Positions 7,052-12,948 of a stretch of DNA of 12,948 bases are shown here, in pieces. Both the position numbers and the translations under genes were made by a program. This DNA is from JBBQNY01 sp038221545 (GTDB taxonomy: Bacteria; Pseudomonadota; Gammaproteobacteria; Xanthomonadales; Ahniellaceae). The stretch lies in NCBI GenBank assembly GCA_038221545.1, contig JBBRIE010000073.1, positions 1 through 12,948 on the forward strand, read 5' to 3'. A model generated the notes under the pieces. It did no database searches and was not told where the DNA came from. It worked only from the letters and a program-made list of their open reading frames with translations. How positions within the stretch are numbered: position 1 is the first letter of the stretch; every line of letters begins with the position of its first letter.

Positions 7052-7735
7052 TCAATTGCGCTGGCGGCGGGCGATCGCGGCGCGCGATGCGAACGCGAAC
7101 GCGATGCCCGCGATGAAGCCCGCGATGTGGATCGACCATGCGACCCTGCCGAAAGAGGGATCTATCCAGGCGAACAACACCTGGATGACGGCCCACACGC
7201 CGATCAGCCACGCCGTCGGCACGCGCACGAACTCGAGGAACAGTCCGAGCGGCAGGACCAGCCCGAGATGCGAGCGCGGGAACAACGCGAGGTAGGCACC
7301 GACGATTGAGGACACCGCGCCGCTCGCACCGACGATCGGCGCCGCCGACGCGCCGAGCGTCAGCGCTCCGGCGACGTTGGCCAGCCCGCCGCAGACAATG
7401 AACAGCGCCAGCAGCCGCAGCGGCCCCAGCAGGCGTTCGGACGGTGGCCCGAAGATCAGCAGGAACACCAGGTTGCCGAGCAGGTGCAACCAGTTGGCGT
7501 GTACCGCAAGCGATGCGAACGCCGCGGTGATCGCCTTCAGCAGCATCCCCGCCTGCGGCGTCGACCACAGCGCGGACAGGATGCCCGGCGTCATGCCGAA
7601 GCGGACGAGCGCGGCGCGGCGTTGCGTCTCGTCGAGCGACTCGAGCAACAGGAAGCCGCCGACCGCCAGCAGCGCGATGCCGAGGGTCGCCCATGGCAGC
7701 CGGTTGCGCGGGCGTGTCTCGATGCGGACGAACAC
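7052..7735 (-). CDS. Rhomboid-family intramembrane serine protease
   Basis: 227 residues, about six transmembrane helices. The catalytic dyad is visible: Ser138 in the GASG motif (PIVGASGAVSSIVGAYL) and His203 in WSIHIAGFIAGI. The H79-x4-H84-x3-N88 pattern (VHANWLHLLGN) has the same spacing as the oxyanion-side H/H/N set of GlpG (H145, H150, N154). The family cleaves single-pass membrane proteins within or near the bilayer. Start: GTG at 7735, 21 bp after the gspB stop, so translational coupling is likely; no strong ribosome binding site is seen. The layout is that of general GlpG-type rhomboids rather than the smaller rhombosortases paired with GlyGly-CTERM substrates, although its place behind gspAB makes a link to type II secretion worth considering. 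Substrate unknown. Confidence 0.93.
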   Translation of the reverse strand: MFVRIETRPRNRLPWATLGIALLAVGGFLLLESLDETQRRAALVRFGMTPGILSALWSTPQAGMLLKAITAAFASLAVHANWLHLLGNLVFLLIFGPPSERLLGPLRLLALFIVCGGLANVAGALTLGASAAPIVGASGAVSSIVGAYLALFPRSHLGLVLPLGLFLEFVRVPTAWLIGVWAVIQVLFAWIDPSFGRVAWSIHIAGFIAGIAFAFASRAAIARRQRN

Positions 7736-7756
7736 GGCGGCGGCTGCGTGCGAACG

Positions 7757-8653
7757 CTAGCGCGGCAGGCGCGAAAGCAGGAAGCGTTGACCCTTGGCGA
7801 CGAGTACGACGCCGTCGCTGCGAATCTCGGCGACCTCGAGATCGCCCGCGCTCTCGCCTTCGTGCAGGCGTTTGCCGTCCAGGATCACCACGCGCTCGCT
7901 CGGGGCCGCGCGATACAGATGCATGTTGAGCACCAGCGGCGGCAGCGATTGGCGGACCGCGAGCGGCAGTGCGCTGAGATCGGGCAGGTCACTCGCCGGC
8001 GACTCTTCCAGTACTTCCGGTGGCGGTGGAGCGGCCGGTTCCGGCGCCGGAAGCGCGGCGGGCTCGGTCGCGACGACGGCCGGCGGCGTGGTGTCGGGAG
8101 ATGCGGCCGGTGCAACCGGTGGCGCGGAGCCGTCGGTGGATGGCAGCGGCCCTGCGGTGGAAGTAACCGCGGGATCCGGCGTCGGCGTCGAGGGGATGGG
8201 CGCGGACTGTGGCTCCACGGGTACCGGCGAGCGACCCACGACGGTGTCCGGCGGCAACAGCGGGGCAGTGGGGTCGGGCGGCATTGGCTGCGTTGCAGGT
8301 GCCGGGGCGTGCGCCTCCGACTGCGCAGGCGCGGCGACGCCGAGCAGCGACGGGATGCCGTCCAGCGCTGGCGCGGGCCGCAATGGCCGTGGAGGAGTTG
8401 CAGTCGCGGTCGGTGCAGCCTCGCGCACGGCGACGACACGCGCCTCCCGCTCCGATCCGCGCGAGCCGAACCACCAGGCTGCCCCGCCAACACCCACCAG
8501 CAACAGACCGATCGCCGCGACGACGAACACTCGCGGGACCGCGTGCCGCGGCGCAGGGCCGACGAATTCGGGCGGCGGTGCAAGCAGGTCCGGAGCCTCG
8601 CCGAGGCGGCGTTCGGCTTCGGATCGCTTCAGGGCTTCGAGGATCAGCGACAT
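7757..8653 (-). CDS. gspB: Type II secretion assembly protein GspB
   Basis: 298 residues. It opens with MSLILEALKRSEAERR, the conserved cytoplasmic start of GspB/ExeB proteins. One transmembrane helix follows (about 42-62), then a long Pro/Ala-rich periplasmic linker (about 70-225) and a C-terminal T2SSB domain (about 226-298: LPLAVRQSLPPLVLNMHLYRA, VVILDGKRLHEGE, EVAEIRSDGVVLVAKGQRF). In Aeromonas, ExeB works with the ATPase ExeA to get the secretin ExeD through peptidoglycan and into the outer membrane. Here gspB follows the gspA homologue by only 16 bp, supporting the same complex. The linker is low complexity and very GC-rich, which generates long false ORFs on both strands. Confidence 0.93.
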   Translation of the reverse strand: MSLILEALKRSEAERRLGEAPDLLAPPPEFVGPAPRHAVPRVFVVAAIGLLLVGVGGAAWWFGSRGSEREARVVAVREAAPTATATPPRPLRPAPALDGIPSLLGVAAPAQSEAHAPAPATQPMPPDPTAPLLPPDTVVGRSPVPVEPQSAPIPSTPTPDPAVTSTAGPLPSTDGSAPPVAPAASPDTTPPAVVATEPAALPAPEPAAPPPPEVLEESPASDLPDLSALPLAVRQSLPPLVLNMHLYRAAPSERVVILDGKRLHEGESAGDLEVAEIRSDGVVLVAKGQRFLLSRLPR

Positions 8654-8669
8654 GGCATCAACATGGAAA

Positions 8670-10346
8670 TCAGGGCTGCGAGTCTAGGGGAGGCCGCGGC
8701 GAGACAGGCGGACCCCGCCCTTCCTCCGCGAATTGCCGTTCGGCGGACGCCAGTCGACTGGCCAGGATCCACTGCGTTTCGCGTCCCACGATGCCGTCTT
8801 CGCGCAGGCCAAAGCGCCGCTGCACGCCGCGCACAGCCGCGACGGTCGCGGCATCGTATCGGCCCGCGACGTGGGTGGCGTCGAGCGGCGCGTCCGCCGC
8901 GGCCAGCGCGCGCTCCACCCAATCGACGATCGACCCTTGCGCGCCGAATGCGAGGGTGTCGGGCAACTCGGGCGGGGTACTCCACAGCGCGCGGAACTCA
9001 CCGAGCCAGCGCTCCTCGAACGCGGCGCGCGCCACCTGGCGAACACCGTCGCGCGCGGCGAAGGACAGGACATCGTCCTCCACGGCAACCAGCAGCAGGC
9101 GCCGCGGCGCGCCATCGATTTCCACCGTAGTCAGCACGGGCGCGCCAAGCCTGCGCAATTTTTCGAGGCTACCCACCCCTTCAAGACAATGCATCGACGG
9201 CGCAAGTTCGGCGCGGCAGCCTTGCGGCGCCAGCGAATCCGGCATTCGCCACGTGGCCAACAGCCTCACCCAGGCCTCGTCGTCGAGCAATGGCACGCGT
9301 GCCACAACGTCAGCCACCGCGAGCGCATCGATGTCGCCCGGTACCTGTGCGGTTGCGATCGGCTCGGCGACGACGGGCTGGCTGACGGCGCGCGGCGTGG
9401 TGCCGCCGGCGACTTCAAGGGCTGCAGGCGGCGAAGGCGAACGCGGCGCCCCCAGCGCCAGCAGGAGCGTGCCGAGCACCAGCACTGAACCCAGCGCCAG
9501 CGCGAACCATGGCTTGCGGCGGGTGGATGACTCCCCGAGCGCCTCGTCGGCAGCCCGTTGCACGAGGTCGACTCCCACCTCGTTCGCCTGCAGCGCATAG
9601 GCGCCTGTCAGTGCACGGTCGGCGATGATGTTGATGCGGCGAGGTACGCCACCGGCGCGCGCGTGCAGCGCACGAACGGCGGACGCTGCGAACGGAAACC
9701 GCTTCGCGCCCGCGACCGCAAGCCGATGCCGCAGGTAACTCTCCGTCTCTCCCGGATCCAGCGGACTCAGGTGGTACCTCGCCGTGATGCGCTGCGCGAG
9801 TTGTGCGAGGTCCGGGCGCGCCAGCACCTCGCGCAATTCCGGCTGGCCGAGCAGGATCACCTGCAGCAGTTTCGCGGTCGGGGTCTCGAGGTTGGTCAGC
9901 AGGCGCACCTGTTCCAGCGCCGAGGTCGAAAGGTTCTGCGCTTCGTCGACCACCGCAACGACCTGGCCGCCGCGCGCGTGCGCCCGGAGCAGGTGCGCAT
10001 TGAGCGCATCGACCAGCGCCTTGTCCGATTCGCGCGATGCCGCATCGATCTCGATGCCCAGTTCGTCGCACAGGCTTTGCAGCAGTTCCCGCGGTGAAAC
10101 CCGGGGGTTGAGCAGGAGGGCCGGTTGCGTGCCCGCCGCCAGTTGCCCCAGCAACAGGCGGCTGAGCGTTGTCTTGCCGGTGCCGATGTCGCCGGTGAGG
10201 AGCACGAAGCCGCCGGAGCCCCCTTGCGCAATCCCGTAGCGCAGGTGCGCGAGCGCCTCCCGATGCCGCCCGGACAGGAACACGAAACGCGGATCGGGCG
10301 TGATCGCGAAAGGCGCCTCGCGCAGGCCGAAATGTTCGAGATACAT
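8670..10346 (-). CDS. gspA: Type II secretion ATPase GspA/ExeA (AAA ATPase with peptidoglycan-binding domain)
   Basis: 558 residues from the ATG at 10346 (MYLEHFGLREAPFAITPDP, the typical ExeA start). The open frame continues upstream to 11168, but that part is antisense to the 10582 gene and is not family sequence. Walker A is GDIGTGKT (52-59); Walker B is VVAVVDEAQ (129-137); the sensor region LLGQPELREVLARPDL and AQRITARYHLSPL follow. A single transmembrane helix lies at about 280-300. The periplasmic part carries the GspA-type region (HCLEGVGSLEKLRRLGAPV) and ends in a PG_binding_1 domain (about 500-545: AGRYDAATVAAVRGVQRRFGL, DGIVG). ExeA binds and multimerises on peptidoglycan and hydrolyses ATP to help assemble the secretin. 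It is first in the minus-strand cluster. The core gspC-N genes are not in the window. Confidence 0.94.
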   Translation of the reverse strand: MYLEHFGLREAPFAITPDPRFVFLSGRHREALAHLRYGIAQGGSGGFVLLTGDIGTGKTTLSRLLLGQLAAGTQPALLLNPRVSPRELLQSLCDELGIEIDAASRESDKALVDALNAHLLRAHARGGQVVAVVDEAQNLSTSALEQVRLLTNLETPTAKLLQVILLGQPELREVLARPDLAQLAQRITARYHLSPLDPGETESYLRHRLAVAGAKRFPFAASAVRALHARAGGVPRRINIIADRALTGAYALQANEVGVDLVQRAADEALGESSTRRKPWFALALGSVLVLGTLLLALGAPRSPSPPAALEVAGGTTPRAVSQPVVAEPIATAQVPGDIDALAVADVVARVPLLDDEAWVRLLATWRMPDSLAPQGCRAELAPSMHCLEGVGSLEKLRRLGAPVLTTVEIDGAPRRLLLVAVEDDVLSFAARDGVRQVARAAFEERWLGEFRALWSTPPELPDTLAFGAQGSIVDWVERALAAADAPLDATHVAGRYDAATVAAVRGVQRRFGLREDGIVGRETQWILASRLASAERQFAEEGRGPPVSPRPPLDSQP

Positions 10347-10581
10347 GGGCCTACGATAGTGGGTGGGGCGGCCGCAAGTCGTGCGGGGCGCGAATCCCGG
10401 TATCGCGGGTGCCGGGGGAGGGAAGCGGGCCACGGCTCGCGCGGGGCTGTACCTGCGGCCGAACCGGCGCAAGATGGCCGCTACCGCGTTGCGGCCGGTG
10501 GCCCGCGCGGAGCCGGTGGCAAGCATCCATCGGGTTTTGCGTATCTGACTGTGAGCGGACCACAACCAAAGGGGGCATACC
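10347..10581. other. Divergent intergenic region (235 bp)
   Basis: It lies between the start of gspA on the minus strand and the exported-protein gene on the plus strand, so promoters for both should be here. I could not pick out convincing -35/-10 boxes by eye. A GGCCGC...GCGGCC inverted repeat (10476-10481 and 10491-10496) with a 9-nt loop is present but may be chance in such GC-rich DNA. Confidence 0.5.
10568..10575 (+). promoter_or_regulatory. Ribosome binding site of the exported-protein gene
   Basis: AAAGGGGG ends 6 nt before the ATG at 10582 and is the clearest Shine-Dalgarno-like sequence in the window; it fixes this start. Confidence 0.65.
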
Positions 10582-11478
10582 ATGAACCACAGGAAACTTT
10601 CCCGTCGAACGACGTTCTGCGGCACCGCGGCAACGCTGCTCGCGCTGGCCATCGTCCCGACGCTTGCGCTCGCCGGCGAATCGGGCGGCACCTGCCGCAA
10701 GGACGGCGAGGAATTCAAGTTCGTCGATGGCGTGTTTTTCACCGAGCCCAATACGTTCGAGGAGACCGAGACGGACCGCGTGCTCGTGTTCTCTTCGGTG
10801 GCGCTCGACAAGGTCGCGATCGGTCGCGCGGAGGACAAGGAGGATGCGATCCGCGACCAGGTGTGGAACGCGGAGAATGGCGCACGCATCCAGTTGTCGA
10901 TCAACGAAGAGGACGAAGTCTGGGCGATGCAGTTCAACGCGGGCGGCAGCAGCCTCTCGCAGTCGGGCAGCGGCATCGGAGTGCTGACGCTCAAGGACAA
11001 GAGTGCGGACAGCCTGAGCGGGACGTTCAAGCTCGAGGGTGAGGCGGACGACCTGAATTGCGAGCTGCACTTCGGACTCGCCGCCGGTGAAACGGCTGCC
11101 GCGGTCGCCGCGGCGCCGCCTTTGCCGAAGGGCAAGGCGCTTCCTGCCGGCGGCGGGGAGATCGGCAAGGTCTACATGGCCAATTTCGCGGCGATGCAGA
11201 AGGGCGACATCGATGGACTCCTCGCCACCGCCGGTGCGGAGACGCGCGCGCAGATGGAGGAGGCCCGCAAGGATCCCGAATTCCCGAAGATGCTCGAGTT
11301 CATGAAGGCATTCGCGCCGTCTTCGATCAAGATCACCGGTGGACAGGACTTCGGCGACACCGCGGAGTTGACCCTCGAGGGTACCGACGAGGGCGGTTCG
11401 AAGAGCAAGGGCACAGCGCAGATGGTCAAGGAAGGCGGCGCCTGGAAAGTCGTCAAGACCTCCATGAAATCGGGGTGA
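10582..11478 (+). CDS. Exported protein of unknown function with NTF2-like C-terminal half
   Basis: 298 residues. A Sec-type signal peptide (charged N-terminus, hydrophobic TAATLLALAIVPTLALA) is likely cut after residue 31, before GESGG. The SRRTTF stretch resembles but does not fit a twin-arginine motif. The mature part has two regions: residues 32-165, rich in beta-strand-like sequence with cysteines at 38 and 160 that could form a disulfide, and 190-298, which looks like the NTF2-like/DUF4878 fold (MANFAAMQKGDIDGLLATAG, AELTLEGTDEGG, GTAQMVKEGGAWKVVKTSM). An Ala/Pro linker separates them. This predicts a periplasmic or secreted protein; no catalytic residues are evident. It has its own strong ribosome binding site, stands alone, and is followed at once by a hairpin. 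I do not recognise the whole protein. Confidence 0.85.
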   Translation: MNHRKLSRRTTFCGTAATLLALAIVPTLALAGESGGTCRKDGEEFKFVDGVFFTEPNTFEETETDRVLVFSSVALDKVAIGRAEDKEDAIRDQVWNAENGARIQLSINEEDEVWAMQFNAGGSSLSQSGSGIGVLTLKDKSADSLSGTFKLEGEADDLNCELHFGLAAGETAAAVAAAPPLPKGKALPAGGGEIGKVYMANFAAMQKGDIDGLLATAGAETRAQMEEARKDPEFPKMLEFMKAFAPSSIKITGGQDFGDTAELTLEGTDEGGSKSKGTAQMVKEGGAWKVVKTSMKSG

Positions 11479-11479
11479 G

Positions 11480-11514
11480 CCGACGCGCTTGCGCGCCACT
11501 GGCGCGCGCGTCGG
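11480..11514 (+). terminator. Strong GC hairpin after the exported-protein gene (possible terminator)
   Basis: CCGACGC (11480-11486) pairs with GCGTCGG (11508-11514), and inside it GCGCGCC (11491-11497) pairs with GGCGCGC (11501-11507) around loop ACT. The only interruption is an unpaired GCTT. It begins 2 nt after the TGA. There is no T tract on either side, so it could equally be an mRNA 3'-end stabiliser or a REP-like palindrome. Confidence 0.5.
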
Positions 11515-11634
11515 CGAACGCCACGGGCAGGATGTCCGTGGCGGGATGCGACTTGGCGAGCGCAGGATGCGCGGAGGCTGGTCGCCGGGTGCAACTGGCG
11601 AAGACTTCGTTGCGCTTGCGCGCGGCGCATCCAT

Positions 11635-11766
11635 GGCGTGCTCGAAGAGTTCCTGCAGATAGCCAGTCTCGTCTGCTTGCGCGGCGAAGCGTACCTGTCG
11701 AACGTTTCCGCGCTCGACGACCTGTCGAGGAACACCGGCGATGTCGAAGCGGGGTTGGCGCGCCAT
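11635..11766 (-). pseudogene. N-terminal remnant of a REP-associated tyrosine transposase (Y1/IS200-like, RAYT)
   Basis: On the minus strand from the ATG at 11766 the translation MARQPRFDIAGVPRQVVERG, then N-x-RQ, ETGYLQELFEHA, follows the conserved start of RAYT transposases (MARxPRxxxxGxPxHVxQRGNNRQ...YLxxLxEAA). After about 44 residues all resemblance stops in every frame. The HUH (HxH) active site and catalytic Tyr are missing, so the gene is dead. Normally such proteins run to about 150-300 residues. Even within the fragment the usual QRGNNRQ is ERGNVRQ. RAYTs mobilise REP palindromes, and a REP pair lies at 4253-4388 in this window. Confidence 0.72.
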
Positions 11767-11860
11767 GGCGTGTTTCCCGCAGGCGCCGTGGTGCGATGCT
11801 CGCATGCGCAACGATGCGGGCGCCGCGCGAGCTTACTCAAGCAAGGGCGCTTCATCGTTT

Positions 11861-11879
11861 GGGAAATGAACCTGACCCC
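11861..11879 (-). repeat. GGGGTCAGGTTCATTTCCC motif
   Basis: On the minus strand this 19-mer lies 94 bp upstream of the transposase remnant's ATG. From memory, GGGGTCAG-G/A-x-TxATTT-type sequences recur beside Y1/RAYT-like transposase genes in many proteobacterial genomes. It may be a leftover recognition end of the element; the association is recollection, not shown by this window alone. Confidence 0.4.
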
Positions 11880-11909
11880 GTTCCCCCCCCCCTTTCCCCG
11901 TGGCTCGAA

Positions 11910-12497
11910 CTAATCCTCGATCGGCGCGAACCCCGGACGTCCGAGGTCCGATACCTGCTGCGGCACGCGCAGCACGCGCGTCCTGTCGAACCCGTTCGTG
12001 GCCAGCACATCGAGCGCTGCGGAATACGTCGCGTCGTCGATTGCCCGCGTGCGCGCGAATACCCACGCCAACTTGCGGTCGGCACCGCCGGCGACGATCA
12101 CGCCCTTGTCGGCGTCATGCTGCAACAGTGCCCAGTCGAACTTGAGCGGGCCGAGGAAGCGTGTTCGCCACTGCGTGTTGGCCGGCGGGTTGAGCGACCA
12201 CGTCACCGATTCAATGGTCTTTTCGGGCGCATCGAAACCGCCTTTGCGCGCAATGTACAGATCCTGGTATCGGCCGTCGGGCCGCCGGTTGTACTCGACG
12301 CGCGCGTCGACCTTGTTGCGTTCGAGCGCATACGGAATGTTGGCGATCACGTGCCAAGTGCCTGCGAATTCGGCATCGCTGATCGTATCGGGTGACTTCA
12401 GCCCCTTCATGTCGCTGCGGGAACCCATGGTTCCGCAGGCGGCCAGCAGCACGGCGATGGCCGCCGAAGCCACGAACAAGCTCAATCGATTGCGCAC
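11910..12497 (-). CDS. Lipocalin-family outer-membrane lipoprotein (Blc-like)
   Basis: 195 residues from the GTG at 12497, chosen because AGGA (12506-12509) lies 8 nt upstream; a TTG at 12518 would add seven residues. A lipoprotein signal peptide ends in lipobox LAAC with the lipidated Cys at 21. Position +2 is Gly, not Asp, so outer-membrane sorting is expected. The mature protein has the lipocalin GxW signature (FAGTWHVIANIPY, 44-56), a central VEYNRRPDGRYQD strand pair, and the Blc-like C-terminus WVFARTRAIDDATYSAALDVL...GFDRTRVLRVPQ. Bacterial lipocalins bind lipids and are often stress-induced; the ligand here is unknown. It lies 117 bp downstream of putA on the same strand but with a wide gap, so it may have its own promoter. 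Confidence 0.92.
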   Translation of the reverse strand: MRNRLSLFVASAAIAVLLAACGTMGSRSDMKGLKSPDTISDAEFAGTWHVIANIPYALERNKVDARVEYNRRPDGRYQDLYIARKGGFDAPEKTIESVTWSLNPPANTQWRTRFLGPLKFDWALLQHDADKGVIVAGGADRKLAWVFARTRAIDDATYSAALDVLATNGFDRTRVLRVPQQVSDLGRPGFAPIED

Positions 12498-12574
12498 GGG
12501 TGGATTCCTGGGATCCAAACCCCGATTGCAACGTGAGGGTCGTGAAACCGATGTGTCGTAGGCGCTCGGTGGCA

Positions 12575-12587
12575 GCCCGGAACGGGC
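12575..12587 (-). other. Small hairpin between putA and the lipocalin gene
   Basis: GCCCG-GAA-CGGGC (12575-12587) lies 27 bp after the putA stop. There is no T tract, so terminator function is doubtful. Confidence 0.3.
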
Positions 12588-12614
12588 AGACCGGGGCGAT
12601 CACACCACGAAACT

Positions 12615-12948
12615 CTACTCGTCGAGGGTGAGGAGCGAGGCGTTGCCTCCGGCTGCCGTCGTGTTGATGGTAAGCACGCGCTCGGTGGCGAGGCGCGGCA
12701 GGTAGTGCGGGCCGCCGGCCTTGGGCCCGGTGCCGGACAGGCCTTCGCCGCCGAACGGCTGCACGCCGACCACCGCGCCGATCATGGTGCGATTGACGTA
12801 GCAGTTGCCGGCCTTGGCGCGCATCGAGATCCGCTCGATGGTCTGGTCTATGCGCGAATGGATGCCGAGCGTCAGTCCATAGCCGGTGGCGTTGATCGCG
12901 TCGATCACCTTGTCGAGGTCGTGCGCTTGCCAGCGGATCACATGCAGC
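12615..12948 (-). CDS. putA: PutA C-terminal end (proline dehydrogenase / P5C dehydrogenase), 5' partial
   Basis: About 111 residues ending at TAG (12615-12617), open past the right edge; the frame reads L-H-V-I-R-W at the boundary, so the GTG at 12941 is internal. The sequence INATGYGLTLGIHSRIDQTI, GNCYVNRTMIGAVVGVQPFG, GEGLSGTGPKAGGPHYL and ERVLTINTTAAGGNASLL matches the P5C dehydrogenase part of PutA almost throughout. PutA oxidises proline to glutamate in two steps, with FAD and then NAD+. The tail goes straight from GGPHYLPRL to TTAAGGNASLLTLDE, without the roughly 200-residue insert E. coli PutA has there, so this is a short-type PutA. A stand-alone P5C dehydrogenase cannot be excluded without the upstream part, but the TAAGGNASL ending favours PutA. 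Confidence 0.9.
   Translation of the reverse strand, partial: LHVIRWQAHDLDKVIDAINATGYGLTLGIHSRIDQTIERISMRAKAGNCYVNRTMIGAVVGVQPFGGEGLSGTGPKAGGPHYLPRLATERVLTINTTAAGGNASLLTLDE

Larger units (their letters stand above)
11479..11909. other. Noncoding region with transposase debris
   Basis: About 430 bp between convergent genes. It holds the hairpin at 11480-11514, a transposase remnant (11635-11766, minus), a GGGGTCAGG-type motif (11861-11879) and a C10 run (11883-11892). A plus-strand open frame crossing it from 11475 to 12395 is antisense to the lipocalin gene and has no recognisable sequence. The stretch 11515-11634 shows nothing I can name. Confidence 0.65.

Noticed and set aside
7052..7735. 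Rhomboid as a rhombosortase
   Set aside because: Length, GASG site and H/H/N pattern fit ordinary GlpG-type rhomboids, and no GlyGly-CTERM substrate is present in the window.
7484..9600. Plus-strand open frames 7484-9130 and 8209-9600
   Set aside because: They are antisense to gspB and gspA and arise from the Pro/Ala linker and high GC; the translations are Arg-rich and unrecognisable.
10476..10496. GGCCGC/GCGGCC inverted repeat as an operator
   Set aside because: Six-base GC palindromes are frequent by chance at this base composition and no promoter could be placed next to it.
10582..10675. Twin-arginine signal on the exported protein
   Set aside because: SRRTTFCG places the hydrophobic residue one position too late for SRRxFLK, and the core is typical of Sec signals.
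10347..11168. Upstream extension of the gspA frame to 11168
   Set aside because: It is antisense to the exported-protein gene. ExeA family proteins begin at MYLEHFGL, which is the ATG at 10346.
10351..11634. Continuation of the transposase remnant's frame as one long gene on the minus strand
   Set aside because: Only the first 44 or so residues after the ATG at 11766 look like a transposase; the rest is antisense to the exported-protein gene and has no resemblance.
11475..12395. Plus-strand open frame of 306 codons
   Set aside because: It overlaps the well-supported lipocalin gene in antisense and has Arg-rich, featureless sequence.

Overview
The window comes from a high-GC proteobacterium. 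It is most likely a gammaproteobacterium of the Xanthomonadales/Lysobacterales type. The evidence is the GTAG-footed REP palindromes, a decayed REP-associated tyrosine transposase, a PutA lacking the long enterobacterial C-terminal extension, an AidB homologue, and free-standing type II secretion assembly genes gspA/exeA and gspB. This placement is inference from gene content, not from a marker gene.

Layout. (1) 1-4149, plus strand: the 3' part of a very large modular surface or secreted protein, open at the left edge. It has DUF11-type repeats (two copies identical over 129 bp), five tandem GEVEDY modules, an SdrB-like B domain, a final DUF11 domain and an IPTL-like C-terminal sorting tail. 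(2) 4150-4434: convergent intergenic region with a terminator hairpin and a facing pair of REP palindromes. (3) 4435-10346, minus strand: a run of six genes that, in transcription order, is gspA/exeA, gspB, a rhomboid protease, a DUF1820 protein, an AidB-type acyl-CoA dehydrogenase and a small four-helix membrane protein. The first four are closely spaced and probably one operon. (4) 10347-10581: divergent intergenic region. (5) 10582-11478, plus strand: an unrecognised exported protein with an NTF2-like C-terminal half, followed by a strong hairpin. (6) 11479-11909: noncoding debris with a transposase remnant, a GGGGTCAGG-type motif and a C10 run. (7) 11910-12497, minus strand: a lipocalin outer-membrane lipoprotein. 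(8) 12615-12948, minus strand: the C-terminal end of PutA, open at the right edge.

How the parts relate. GspA is an inner-membrane AAA ATPase with a periplasmic peptidoglycan-binding domain and works with GspB to insert the type II secretin through the cell wall. The rhomboid behind them is a canonical GlpG-type protease. The surface protein, lipocalin and exported protein are envelope products, but nothing here links them directly to that secretion machinery. I found no CRISPR array, prophage, toxin-antitoxin pair, RNA gene or obviously new defence system. The most distinctive items are the repeat architecture of the surface protein and the REP/transposase traces.
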